64,000 nucleotides of DNA, from positions 150,058,196 to 150,122,195 of the forward strand of contig OY804577.1 of NCBI GenBank assembly GCA_963680875.1, written 5' to 3'. The DNA is from Bathymodiolus brooksi (Eukaryota > Mollusca > Bivalvia > Mytilida > Modiolidae). Shown piece after piece: positions 1 through 13,251 of the stretch. How positions within the stretch are numbered: the stretch's first letter is position 1; the number at the start of each line of letters is the position of its first letter. The notes beneath the pieces are model-generated. The model did no database searches and had not been told where the DNA came from. It worked only from the letters and a program-made list of their open reading frames with translations. Position numbers and translations under genes: made by a program.

Positions 1-3000
1 TTACAGAATACGTTTTCACACAAACTCAGATCAATGATTACAGAATACGTTTTCATACATACACAGATCACTCATTACAGAATACGTTTTCACACAAACT
101 CAGATCACTCATTACAGAATACGTTTTCACACAAACTCAGATCACTCATTACAGAATACGTTTTCACACAAACTCAGACCACTCATTACAGAATACGTTT
201 TCACACAAACTCAGATCACTCATTACAGAATACGTTTTCACACAAACTCAGATCACTCATTACAGAATACGTTTTCATACAAACTCAGATCACTCATTAC
301 AGAATACGTTTTCACACAAACTCAGATCACTCATTACAGAATACGTTTTCACACAAACTCAGACCACTCATTACAGAATACGTTTTCATACAAACTCAGA
401 TCACTCATTACAGAATACGTTTTCATACAAACTCAGACCACTCATTACAGAATACGTTTTCATACAAACTCAGATCACTCTTTACAGAATACGTTTTCAT
501 ACAAACACAGATGACTCATTACAGAATACGTTTTCATACAAACACAGATGACTCATTACAGAATACGTTTTCACACAAACTCAGACCACTCATTACAGAA
601 TACGTTTTCATACAAACTCAGATCACTCATTACAGAATACGTTTTCATACAAACTCAGATCACTCATTACAGAATACGTTTTCATACAAACTCAGATCAC
701 TCATTACAGAATACGTTTTCATACAAACTCATCACTTATTACAGAATACGTTTTCATACAAACTCAGATCACTCATTACAGAATACGTTTTCACACAAAC
801 TCAGATCACTCATTACAGATTACGTTTTCATGCAAACTCAGATCACTCATTACAGAATACCTTTTCACACAACCTCAGATCACTCATTACATAATACGTT
901 TTCATACAAACTCAGATCACTCATTACAGAATACGTTTTCACACAAACTCAGATCAATGATTACAGAATACGTTTTCATACAAACACAGATCACTCATTA
1001 CAGAATACGTTTTCACACAAACTCAGACCACTCATTACAGAATACGTTTTCACACAAACGCAGATCAATGATTACAGAATACGTTTTCATACAAACACAG
1101 ATCACTCATTACAGAATACGTTTTCACACAAACTCAGATCACTCATTACAGAATACGTTTTCACACAAACTCAGATCACTCATTACAGATTACGTGTTCA
1201 TACAAACTCAGATCACTCATTACAGAATACGTTTTCACACAAACTCAGACCACTCATTACAGAATACGTTTTCACACAAACTCAGATCACTCATTACAGA
1301 ATACGTTTTCACACAAACTCAGACCACTCATTACAGAATACGTTTTCATACAAACTCAGATCATTCATTACAGAATACGTTTTCATACAAACTCAGACCA
1401 CTCATTACAGAATACGTTTTCACACAAACTCAGATCACTCATTACAGATTACGTGTTCATACAAACTCAGATCACTCATTACAGAATACGTTTTCACACA
1501 AACTCAGACCATTCATTACAGAATACGTTTTCACACAAACTCAGATCACTCATTACAGAATACGTTTTCACACAAACTCAGATCACTCATTACAGATTAT
1601 GTGTTCATACAAACTCAGATCACTCATTACAGAATACGTTTTCACACAAACTCAGACCACTCATTACAGAATACGTTTTCACACAAACTCAGATCACTCA
1701 TTACAGAATACGTTTTCACACAAACTCAGATCACTCATTACAGAATACGTTTTCATACAAACTCAGATCACTCATTACAGAATACGTTGTCACACAAACT
1801 CAGATCACTCATTACAGAATACGTTTTCACACAAACTCAGACCACTCATTACAGAATACGTTTTCATACAAACTCAGATCACTCATTACAGAATACGTTT
1901 TCATACAAACTCAGACCACTCATTACAGAATACGTTTTCATACAAACTCAGATCACTCTTTAGAGAATACGTTTTCATACAAACACAGATGACTCATTAC
2001 AGAATACGTTTTCATACAAACACAGATGACTCATTACAGAATACGTTTTCATACAAACTCAGACCACTCATTACAGAATACGTTTTCATACAAACTCAGA
2101 TCACTCATTACAGAATACGTTTTCATACAAACTCAGATCACTCATTACAGAATACGTTTTCATACAAACTCAGATCACTCATTACAGAATACGTTTTCAT
2201 ACAAACTCAGATCACTTATTACAGAATACGTTTTCATACAAACTCAGATCACTCATTACAGAATACGTTTTCACACAAACTCAGATCACTCATTACAGAT
2301 TACGTTTTCATGCAAACTCAGATCACTCATTACAGAATACCTTTTCACACAACCTCAGATCACTCATTACATAATACGTTTTCATACAAACTCAGATCAC
2401 TCATTACAGAATACGTTTTCACACAAACTCAGATCAATGATTACAGAATACGTTTTCATACAAACACAGATCACTCATTACAGAATACGTTTTCACACAA
2501 ACTCAGACCACTCATTACAGAATACGTTTTCACACAAACGCAGATCAATGATTACAGAATACGTTTTCATACAAACACAGATCACTCATTACAGAATACG
2601 TTTTCACACAAACTCAGATCACTCATTACAGAATACGTTTTCACACAAACTCAGATCACTCATTACAGATTACGTGTTCATACAAACTCAGATCACTCAT
2701 TACAGAATACGTTTTCACACAAACTCAGACCACTCATTACAGAATACGTTTTCACACAAACTCAGATCACTCATTACAGAATACGTTTTCACACAAACTC
2801 AGATCACTCATTACAGAATACGTTTTCATACAAACTCAGATCACTCATTACAGAATACGTTGTCACACAAACTCAGATCACTCATTACAGAATACGTTTT
2901 CACACAAACTCAGACCACTCATTACAGAATACGTTTTCATACAAACTCAGATCACTCATTACAGAATACGTTTTCATACAAACACAGATGACTCATTACA

Positions 3001-3143
3001 GAATACGTTTTCATACAAACACAGATGACTCATTACAGAATACGTTTTCATACAAACTCAGACCACTCATTACAGAATACGTTTTCATACAAACTCAGAT
3101 CACTCATTACAGAATACGTTTTCATACAAACTCAGATCACTCA

Positions 3144-3165
3144 TTACAGAAACTCAGATCACTCA
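3144..3165 (+). repeat. Truncated 22-bp unit of the 37-bp array
   Basis: This copy lacks 15 bp: TTACAGA runs straight into AACTCAGATC. The missing part is the ATACGTTTTCATACA-like centre. The deletion has an ACAGAA/ACAAA-like repeat at its edges. A second copy of the same deletion lies 1243 bp downstream at 4387. Confidence 0.9.
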
Positions 3166-4386
3166 TTACAGAATACGTTTTCATACAAACTCAGATCACT
3201 CATTACAGAATACGTTTTCACACAAACTCAGATCACTCATTACAGAATACGTTTTCACACAAACTCAGACCACTCATTACAGAATACGTTTTCATACAAA
3301 CTCAGATCACTCATTACAGAATACGTTTTCATACAAACTCAGACCACTCATTACAGAATACGTTTTCATACAAACTCAGATCACTCTTTAGAGAATACGT
3401 TTTCATACAAACACAGATGACTCATTACAGAATACGTTTTCATACAAACACAGATGACTCATTACAGAATACGTTTTCATACAAACTCAGACCACTCATT
3501 ACAGAATACGTTTTCATACAAACTCAGATCACTCATTACAGAATACGTTTTCATACAAACTCAGATCACTCATTACAGAATACGTTTTCATACAAACTCA
3601 GATCACTCATTACAGAATACGTTTTCATACAAACTCAGATCACTTATTACAGAATACGTTTTCATACAAACTCAGATCACTCATTACAGAATACGTTTTC
3701 ACACAAACTCAGATCACTCATTACAGATTACGTTTTCATGCAAACTCAGATCACTCATTACAGAATACCTTTTCACACAACCTCAGATCACTCATTACAT
3801 AATACGTTTTCATACAAACTCAGATCACTCATTACAGAATACGTTTTCACACAAACTCAGATCAATGATTACAGAATACGTTTTCATACAAACACAGATC
3901 ACTCATTACAGAATACGTTTTCACACAAACTCAGACCACTCATTACAGAATACGTTTTCACACAAACGCAGATCAATGATTACAGAATACGTTTTCATAC
4001 AAACACAGATCACTCATTACAGAATACGTTTTCACACAAACTCAGATCACTCATTACAGAATACGTTTTCACACAAACTCAGATCACTCATTACAGATTA
4101 CGTGTTCATACAAACTCAGATCACTCATTACAGAATACGTTTTCACACAAACTCAGACCACTCATTACAGAATACGTTTTCACACAAACTCAGATCACTC
4201 ATTACAGAATACGTTTTCATACAAACACAGATGACTCATTACAGAATACGTTTTCATACAAACACAGATGACTCATTACAGAATACGTTTTCATACAAAC
4301 TCAGACCACTCATTACAGAATACGTTTTCATACAAACTCAGATCACTCATTACAGAATACGTTTTCATACGAACTCAGATCACTCA

Positions 4387-4408
4387 TTACAGAAACTCCG
4401 ATCACTCA
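4387..4408 (+). repeat. Second copy of the truncated 22-bp unit
   Basis: It carries the same 15-bp internal deletion as 3144..3165, with one base change (AACTCCGATC). It lies 1243 bp away, which equals 34 units less 15 bp. The pair therefore arose by duplication of the surrounding block, and the base change came afterwards. Confidence 0.9.
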
Positions 4409-7400
4409 TTACAGAATACGTTTTCATACAAACTCAGATCACTCATTACAGAATACGTTTTCACACAAACTCAGATCACTCATTACAGAATACGTTTTCA
4501 CACAAACTCAGACCACTCATTACAGAATACGTTTTCATACAAACTCAGATCACTCATTACAGAATACGTTTTCATACAAACTCAGACCACTCATTACAGA
4601 ATACGTTTTCATACAAACTCAGATCACTCTTTAGAGAATACGTTTTCATACAAACACAGATGACTCATTACAGAATACGTTTTCATACAAACACAGATGA
4701 CTCATTACAGAATACGTTTTCATACAAACTCAGACCACTCATTACAGAATACGTTTTCATACAAACTCAGATCACTCATTACAGAATACGTTTTCATACA
4801 AACTCAGATCACTCATTACAGAATACGTTTTCATACAAACTCAGATCACTTATTACAGAATACGTTTTCATACAAACTCAGATCACTCATTACAGAATAC
4901 GTTTTCACACAAACTCAGATCACTCATTACAGATTACGTTTTCATGCAAACTCAGATCACTCATTACAGAATACCTTTTCACACAACCTCAGATCACTCA
5001 TTACATAATACGTTTTCATACAAACTCAGATCACTCATTACAGAATACGTTTTCACACAAACTCAGATCAATGATTACAGAATACGTTTTCATACAAACA
5101 CAGATCACTCATTACAGAATACGTTTTCACACAAACTCAGACCACTCATTACAGAATACGTTTTCACACAAACGCAGATCAATGATTACAGAATACGTTT
5201 TCATACAAACACAGATCACTCATTACAGAATACGTTTTCACACAAACTCAGATCAATGATTACAGAATACGTTTTCATACAAACACAGATCACTCATTAC
5301 AGAATACGTTTTCACACAAACTCAGATCACTCATTACAGAATACGTTTTCACACAAACTCAGACCACTCATTACAGAATACGTTTTCATACAAACTCAGA
5401 TCACTCATTACAGAATACGTTTTCATACAAACTCAGACCACTCATTACAGAATACGTTTTCATACAAACTCAGATCACTCTTTAGAGAATACGTTTTCAT
5501 ACAAACACAGATGACTCATTACAGAATACGTTTTCATACAAACACAGATGACTCATTACAGAATACGTTTTCATACAAACTCAGACCACTCATTACAGAA
5601 TACGTTTTCATACAAACTCAGATCACTCATTACAGAATACGTTTTCATACAAACTCAGATCACTCATTACAGAATACGTTTTCATACAAACTCAGATCAC
5701 TTATTACAGAATACGTTTTCATACAAACTCAGATCACTCATTACAGAATACGTTTTCACACAAACTCAGATCACTCATTACAGATTACGTTTTCATGCAA
5801 ACTCAGATCACTCATTACAGAATACCTTTTCACACAACCTCAGATCACTCATTACATAATACGTTTTCATACAAACTCAGATCACTCATTACAGAATACG
5901 TTTTCACACAAACTCAGATCAATGATTACAGAATACGTTTTCATACAAACACAGATCACTCATTACAGAATACGTTTTCACACAAACTCAGACCACTCAT
6001 TACAGAATACGTTTTCACACAAACGCAGATCAATGATTACAGAATACGTTTTCATACAAACACAGATCACTCATTACAGAATACGTTTTCACACAAACTC
6101 AGATCACTCATTACAGAATACGTTTTCACACAAACTCAGATCACTCATTACAGATTACGTGTTCATACAAACTCAGATCACTCATTACAGAATACGTTTT
6201 CACACAAACTCAGACCACTCATTACAGAATACGTTTTCACACAAACTCAGATCACTCATTACAGAATACGTTTTCACACAAACTCAGATCACTCATTACA
6301 GAATACGTTTTCATACAAACTCAGATCACTCATTACAGAATACGTTGTCACACAAACTCAGATCACTCATTACAGAATACGTTTTCACACAAACTCAGAC
6401 CACTCATTACAGAATACGTTTTCATACAAACTCAGATCACTCATTACAGAATACGTTTTCATACAAACACAGATGACTCATTACAGAATACGTTTTCATA
6501 CAAACACAGATGACTCATTACAGAATACGTTTTCATACAAACTCAGACCACTCATTACAGAATACGTTTTCATACAAACTCAGATCACTCATTACAGAAT
6601 ACGTTTTCATACAAACTCAGATCACTCATTACAGAATACGTTTTCATACAAACTCAGATCACTCATTACAGAATACGTTTTCATACAAACTCAGATCACT
6701 CATTACAGAATACGTTTTCACACAAACTCAGATCACTCATTACAGAATACGTTTTCATACAAACTCAGATCATTCATTACAGAATACGTTTTCACACAAA
6801 CTCAGATCACTCATTACAGAATACGTTTTCACACAAACTCAGATCACTCATTACAGAATACGTTTTCGTACAAACTCAGATCACTCATTACAGATTGCGT
6901 TTTCACACAAACTCAGACTACTCATTACAGAATACGTTTTCATACAAACTCAGATCACTCATTACATAATACGTTTTCATTCAAACTCAGATCACTCATT
7001 ACAGAATACGTTTTCACACAAACTCAGATCAATGATTACAGAATACGTTTTCATACAAACACAGATCACTCATTACAGAATACGTTTTCACACAAACTCA
7101 GACCACTCATTACAGAATACGTTTTCACACAAACGCAGATCAATGATTACAGAATACGTTTTCATACAAACACAGATCACTCATTACAGAATACGTTTTC
7201 ACACAAACTCAGACCACTCATTACAGAATACGTTTTAACACAAACTCAGATCACTCATTACAGAATACGTTTTCACACAAACTCAGATCACTCATTACAG
7301 AATACGTTTTCATACAAACTCAGATCACTCATTACAGAATACGTTGTCACACAAACTCAGATCACTCATTACAGAATACGTTTTCACACAAACTCAGACC

Positions 7401-10400
7401 ACTCATTACAGAATACGTTTTCATACAAACTCAGATCACTCATTACAGAATACGTTTTCATACAAACTCAGACCACTCATTACAGAATACGTTTTCACAC
7501 AAACTCAGATCACTCATTACAGATTACGTGTTCATACAAACTCAGATCACTCATTACAGAATACGTTTTCACACAAACTCAGACCACTCATTACAGAATA
7601 CGTTTTCACACAAACTCAGATCACTCATTACAGAATACGTTTTCACACAAACTCAGATCACTCATTACAGATTACGTGTTCATACAAACTCAGATCACTC
7701 ATTACAGTATACGTTTTCACACAAACTCAGACCACTCATTACAGAATACATTTTCACACAAACTCAGATCACTCATTACAGAATACGTTTTCACACAAAC
7801 TCAGATCACTCATTACAGAATACGTTTTCATACAAACTCAGATCACTCATTACAGAATACCTTGTCACACAAACTCAGATCACTCATTACAGAATACGTT
7901 TTCACACAAACTCAGACCACTCATTACAGAATACGTTTTCATACAAACTCAGATCACTCATTACAGAATACGTTTTCATACAAACTCAGACCACTCATTA
8001 CAGAATACGTTTTCATACAAACTCAGATCACTCTTTACAGAATACGTTTTAATACAAACACAGATGACTCATTACAGAATACGTTTTCATACAAACACAG
8101 ATGACTCATTACAGAATACGTTTTCATACAAACTCAGACCACTCATTACAGAATACGTTTTCATACAAACTCAGATCACTCATTACAGAATACGTTTTCA
8201 TACAAACTCAGATCACTCATTACAGAATACGTTTTCACACAAACTCAGATCAATGATTACAGAATACGTTTTCATACAAACACAGATCACTCATTACAGA
8301 ATACGTTTTCACACAAACTCAGACCACTCATTACAGAATACGTTTTCACACAAACGCAGATCAATGATTACAGAATACGTTTTCATACAAACACAGATCA
8401 CTCATTACAGAATACGTTTTCACACAAACTCAGACCACTCATTACAGAATACGTTTTCACACAAACTCAGATCACTCATTACAGAATACGTTTTCACACA
8501 AACTCAGATCACTCATTACAGAATACGTTTTCATACAAACTCAGATCACTCATTACAGAATACGTTGTCACACAAACTCAGATCACTCATTACAGAATAC
8601 GTTTTCACACAAACTCAGACCACTCATTACAGAATACGTTTTCATACAAACTCAGATCACTCATTACAGAATACGTTTTCATACAAACTCAGACCACTCA
8701 TTACAGAATACGTTTTCACACAAACTCAGATCACTCATTACAGATTACGTGTTCATACAAACTCAGATCACTCATTACAGAATACGTTTTCACACAAACT
8801 CAGACCACTCATTACAGAATACGTTTTCACACAAACTCAGATCACTCATTACAGAATACGTTTTCACACAAACTCAGATCACTCATTACAGATTACGTGT
8901 TCATACAAACTCAGATCACTCATTACAGAATACGTTTTCACACAAACTCAGACCACTCATTACAGAATACGTTTTCACACAAACTCAGATCACTCATTAC
9001 AGAATACGTGTTCACACAAACTCAGATCACTCATTACAGAATACGTTTTCATACAAACTCAGATCACTCATTACAGAATACCTTGTCACACAAACTCAGA
9101 TCACTCATTACAGAATACGTTTTCACACAAACTCAGACCACTCATTACAGAATACGTTTTCATACAAACTCAGATCACTCATTACAGAATACGTTTTCAT
9201 ACAAACTCAGACCACTCATTACAGAATACGTTTTCATACAAACTCAGATCACTCTTTACAGAATACGTTTTAATACAAACACAGATGACTCATTACAGAA
9301 TACGTTTTCATACAAACACAGATGACTCATTACAGAATACGTTTTCATACAAACTCAGACCACTCATTACAGAATACGTTTTCATACAAACTCAGATCTC
9401 TCATTACAGAATACGTTTTCATACAAACTCAGATCACTCATTACAGAATACGTTTTCATACAAACTCAGATCACTCATTACAGAATACGTTTTCATACAA
9501 ACTCAGATCACTTATTACAGAATACGTTTTCATACAAACTCAGATCACTCATTACAGAATACGTTTTCACACAAACTCAGATCACTCATTACAGATTACG
9601 TTTTCATGCAAACTCAGATCACTCATTACAGAATACCTTTTCACACAACCTCAGATCACTCATTACATAATACGTTTTCATACAAACTCAGATCACTCAT
9701 TACAGAATACGTTTTCACACAAACTCAGATCAATGATTACAGAATACGTTTTCATACAAACACAGATCACTCATTACAGAATACGTTTTCACACAAACTC
9801 AGACCACTCATTACAGAATACGTTTTCACACAAACGCAGATCAATGATTACAGAATACGTTTTCATACAAACACAGATCACTCATTACAGAATACGTTTT
9901 CACACAAACTCAGATCACTCATTACAGAATACGTTTTCACACAAACTCAGATCACTCATTACAGATTACGTGTTCATACAAACTCAGATCACTCATTACA
10001 GAATACGTTTTCACACAAACTCAGACCACTCATTACAGAATACGTTTTCACACAAACTCAGATCACTCATTACAGAATACGTTTTCACACAAACTCAGAT
10101 CACTCATTACAGAATACGTTTTCATACAAACTCAGATCACTCATTACAGAATACGTTGTCACACAAACTCAGATCACTCATTACAGAATACGTTTTCACA
10201 CAAACTCAGACCACTCATTACAGAATACGTTTTCATACAAACTCAGATCACTCATTACAGAATACGTTTTCATACAAACTCAGACCACTCATTACAGAAT
10301 ACGTTTTCATACAAACTCAGATCACTCATTACAGAATACGTTTTCATACAAACACAGATGACTCATTACAGAATACGTTTTCATACAAACACAGATGACT

Positions 10401-10943
10401 CATTACAGAATACGTTTTCATACAAACTCAGACCACTCATTACAGAATACGTTTTCATACAAACTCAGATCACTCATTACAGAATACGTTTTCACACAAA
10501 CTCAGATCACTCATTACAGAATACGTTTTCATACAAACTCAGATCACTCATTACAGAATACGTTTTCATACACACTCAGATCACTCATTACAGAATACGT
10601 TTTCACACAAACTCAGATCACTCATTACAGAATACGTTTTCATACAAACTCAGATCACTCATTACAGAATACGTTTTCACACAAACTCAGATCACTCATT
10701 ACAGAATACGTTTTCACACAAACTCAGATCACTCATTACAGAATACGTTTTCGTACAAACTCAGATCACTCATTACAGATTGCGTTTTCACACAAACTCA
10801 GACTACTCATTACAGAATACGTTTTCATACAAACTCAGATCACTCATTACAGATTACGTTTTCACACAAACTCAGATCACTGATTACAGAATACGTTTTC
10901 ATACAAACTCAGATCATTCATTACAGAATACATTTCCACTCTA

Positions 10944-10961
10944 ATTGTTTTCAAAAACAAT
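10944..10961. other. Perfect 8-bp inverted repeat at the array edge
   Basis: ATTGTTTT and AAAACAAT are separated by the 2 bases CA. The dyad sits only a few bases beyond the last decayed 37-bp unit. Its position at the boundary is suggestive, but an 18-bp AT-rich dyad can occur by chance. Confidence 0.5.
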
Positions 10962-11652
10962 AATGGAGAAGTAAAATCTATTTGTTACTAGTTTTTATGT
11001 TACTTAAGATAATTTTGTCTATTTGTCATCATGATTTGATAGCAGTAGTATTTACGTTGATGTGTTGGTCACTTAAGACAACGCTAAGTGCTTCACTATA
11101 TCTAAACGACAAGCTTTCTTATTGATTGTAGAAAATTACAATCCTGTCAATCAACATTTCCTTGGAAATCTATATTTCTGGAGAAAGAAATAAACACAGA
11201 TACAAGAGAAAGACAAGAGTACAAACACTGTAATACTGAATAAAATTTACTTTATCAAATAAATTGTCTATTATTCTGCTTTTGTTCCTAGGAATCGAAT
11301 CTCATTATTTAATCACAGTATTCTAGTTAATTCTAGCGAGAGAAATTGATTATTACTAGAGAAATGTTATACGATATTCACCTTAATTGTTATAGTTTTA
11401 TTTTATTTACATTATTTGTTTAATTGTTTACCTTGGCTGTCAAATTAATATGTTCTACTTCTACTATAAGTTCACATATACCGCGCCATCATTCGTGTAA
11501 CATCAGAGAACAGATGATTAGTCTTTTGTACTGATTAATGGACATATCCTTTATTTCTCCATATCAAAGTGTAATATTTATTAAATGGACACCGAGTGGA
11601 TACTGTCGACCTCAATATCAGGAGGGGATGCTTGTAAACTGAATTATCCGAT
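10962..11652. other. AT-rich single-copy spacer, no gene seen
   Basis: I see no long open frame, RNA gene or transposon end. A stretch near 11,288-11,302 resembles a pol III B box on the - strand (GATTCGATTCC). Without a matching A box it is not called. Confidence 0.7.
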
Positions 11653-12065
11653 GTAAGTCTGCCATACGTCAGTGTCTTACTCTTACCCTTACCAGGATAT
11701 GAAGACAGAATATTTATTACTCCACCGATTTCAACATGCCAGATGTTGTTGTTTTTGGCCACGCCATGATACTAAGATGGTCATCCTATTAACCGTTTTA
11801 AGCTTGCTAGATTTTGGTGCTGTTACCACACAACGGTATAAAGAAGGGGGCATTATCTTTCCAAAACGGTTTAAGCCTGCCAGATGGTTAACGTCTGTCT
11901 GTTACCAGGGTACCAGAAGTGGAGCGTTGTTATTCAGTAAACCAGCTGAAGCCTTCCAGATTGTGGTGTCCTTACCACAATAGAGTATCAACATGGGAGA
12001 GTTGTCGTTGCACTTCACTGGTGTAAGCATGCTAGTTTTGTTGGTATATTTCTCTCACCATGATC
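11653..12065 (+). repeat. Diverged tandem repeat, period about 68-77 bp, about six copies
   Basis: Related segments of the form TAAGCxTGCCAGAT, then a T/G-rich stretch, then TTACCACA or TTACCAGG recur. Using the GCC/GCT/TCC triplet as anchor, copies sit at 11661, 11738, 11806, 11879, 11955 and 12031 (steps 77, 68, 73, 76 and 76). Copies are strongly diverged and carry indels, so the array looks old. Short ORFs overlapping it on both strands (11672..11983 + and 11535..11762 -) follow no conserved frame and are not called as genes. Confidence 0.65.
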
Positions 12066-12126
12066 TAGATTTTAATTGTCTTGTCTGTTCAGCTGTTTTT
12101 GGAAATGTATACACCATTTGCATTGT

Positions 12127-12338
12127 GTATCATGCGTCCGTCTATTGACTTGCGTATCACAATTCCAACTTTAGACTTGAGAACCATGCGTCCATCTATT
12201 AACTTTAGTGTGATTCCATCTTTTGCCTGGAGTATTACGCGCCCAACTTGTGATTTAGTTAGCATACGTCCATCTTATTACTTGGGTATGATACGTTCAT
12301 CTGTTTGACTTTAATATCATGCGTTCATCTGATTTCCT
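12127..12338 (+). repeat. Diverged 27-bp tandem repeat, about eight copies
   Basis: Successive 27-bp segments follow the pattern GTATCATGCGTCCATCT, then ATTGACTTG. One copy is 24 bp, a 3-bp deletion. Because 27 is a multiple of 3, part of the array (12081..12308, +) stays open and encodes a degenerate 9-residue repeat centred on I-M/T/I-R-P-S/T. There is no start context, splice evidence or domain, so I treat it as a minisatellite relic rather than a gene. Confidence 0.75.
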
Positions 12339-12383
12339 TAATCTTTTGCTTTAATGTAAAATAATAGATGCGTACACAGTAGA

Positions 12384-12740
12384 AGAGTATGATGGGCAGG
12401 CCAGAGCACAATGAGTACCCACAAAAACTATGCGCACTCACGACAGAAAACAATGAGTACCCGTAGCAGGTAACGATGAGTATCTACGACAGAAGAAGAT
12501 GAATATCCCAGTCAGACAACGATGAGTAGCAATGACGAATGTCTAGGTCAGCCCACGATGAGTAACCATGACAGGAAACGTTGATTACATAAGACGGACA
12601 ATCTAAGAAAACCACCGAGAGACAACGATGAGTAACTATGACAGGAAACGCTGATTACATAAGACGGATAATCGAGGACAACCACCGAGAGACAACGATG
12701 AGTACTCAAGGCAAGAAATGATGGTTACACAAGCAAAAAA
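12384..12740 (+). repeat. Diverged 23-bp tandem repeat that became a 70-bp repeat
   Basis: The motif ACGATGAGTA followed by a CATGACAG-like stretch recurs. ATGAGTA or ATGAATA occurs at 12411, 12453, 12476, 12499, 12522, 12557, 12627 and 12697. The central steps are 23, 23 and 23 bp, and the last two are 70 and 70 bp, about three base units. The two 70-bp copies share ACATAAGACGGA and ACCACCGAGAGACAACG and are far more alike than the 23-bp units. This suggests a later amplification of a triplet of units. Confidence 0.75.
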
Positions 12741-13251
12741 CGAATTCAGATGACCGTTATTTTTGTTTTAAATGTTATTTATTACAAATACTTATATTAT
12801 CCATATAGTTTAACGTATATTATTGAATAATATAAGTTATCTCATATTCTACTTCGTACGTACCTATAAACTCGTATAAACTAACATGTTATCGTTCACC
12901 ATGTTACAGACCGATAGGACAAATATTCCTTTTTAGAGAGAAGGGTTTAAATATATATTAGATATTGATAGAGTTTCATTATGCAGTAATCTTAACATCG
13001 TTGTACAGGGTAATTTTGACGTTTGTCGTCTAATATTATGTTTCGTATATTCAAAATACTGATTGATTGTGTAGATTTGCATGATAAATACATTGTGTAT
13101 TATATCATATTCATAATAATGGATTACCTTTATATCATTATTGTAGTAATAATTGCTTATTAAGATTGAGTCTGGTCTTTTTTTCAAATCGATGAATACA
13201 GTGTGAGTAAATTACAAAAGACGTGGAGAAACTATTATGTGAAACATAACA
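12741..13251. other. Very AT-rich spacer, no gene seen
   Basis: The segment is dominated by A/T runs such as ATATATATTAG and ATAATAT. An 84-codon open frame on the - strand (12933..13187) is rich in N, Y and I as expected from AT bias and shows no recognizable motif. The 49-bp array begins abruptly at 13252. Confidence 0.7.

Larger units (their letters stand above)
1054..9836 (+). repeat. Higher-order repeat structure inside the 37-bp array
   Basis: A rare variant unit containing ACAAACGCAG recurs at 1054, 2534, 3962, 5168, 6019, 7129, 8350 and 9830. The steps are 1480, 1428, 1206, 851, 1110, 1221 and 1480 bp. These equal 40, 39 (less 15 bp), 33 (less 15 bp), 23, 30, 33 and 40 units of 37 bp. 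Flanking variants recur in the same order, which shows block duplication of roughly 0.85-1.5 kb rather than independent mutation. The block length is not fixed, consistent with unequal exchange at several registers. Confidence 0.85.
512..10402 (+). promoter_or_regulatory. Eleven pairs of perfect AP-1-type motifs (TGACTCA) in variant units
   Basis: Most units read ATCACTCATT, but a subset reads ATGACTCATT, a palindromic AP-1/TRE core. They come as adjacent pairs exactly 37 bp apart, starting at 512/549, 1990/2027, 2989/3026, 3418/3455, 4232/4269, 4661/4698, 5512/5549, 6474/6511, 8065/8102, 9286/9323 and 10359/10396. The motif match is seen directly. bZIP binding is only inferred from the known consensus, and copy number is explained by block duplication, so function is unproven. 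Confidence 0.35.
1..10938. repeat. 37-bp satellite array (about 295 copies), truncated by the left window edge
   Basis: Direct tandem array of a 37-bp unit; 75..111 is a representative copy. Each unit reads TTACAGAATACG, then TTTTCA, then CACAAACTCAG or TACAAACTCAG, then ATCACTCA. Unit starts step by 37 (for example 75 and 112), and hand-counted G+C of the consensus is about 35%. Recurrent variants are TACA/CACA, GATCACTC/GACCACTC, CTCAG/CACAG, a GATCAATGATTACAG junction and a TTACAGATTACGTG form, and these mark higher-order blocks. The + strand consensus has no stop codon. Because 37 is not a multiple of 3, all three + frames stay open and give a 37-residue repeat (up to 1104 codons), so I read these ORFs as a by-product. 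The last units decay at about 10,920-10,938. The left end lies outside the window. Confidence 0.97.

Noticed and set aside
957..4271. 1104-codon open frame and its relatives over the 37-bp array as a histidine-rich repeat protein
   Set aside because: All three + frames are equally open, since the stop-free unit shifts frame each copy. Variants show no codon bias and the ORF ends are set by chance TGA variants.
11285..11345. tRNA-derived SINE or tRNA fragment on the - strand
   Set aside because: GATTCGATTCC resembles a B box, but I see no A box at the right distance, no cloverleaf and no poly-A tail or target duplication.
11535..11983. Short open frames on both strands (75 and 103 codons)
   Set aside because: They lie over a decayed tandem repeat, overlap each other on opposite strands and show no recognizable domain.
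12081..12308. 75-codon open frame with a 9-residue repeat
   Set aside because: The 27-bp tandem repeat explains the open frame. There is no supporting start or partner exon.
12933..13187. 84-codon open frame on the - strand
   Set aside because: Composition follows the AT richness (many N, Y and I). There is no motif, no neighbour and no sign of conservation.
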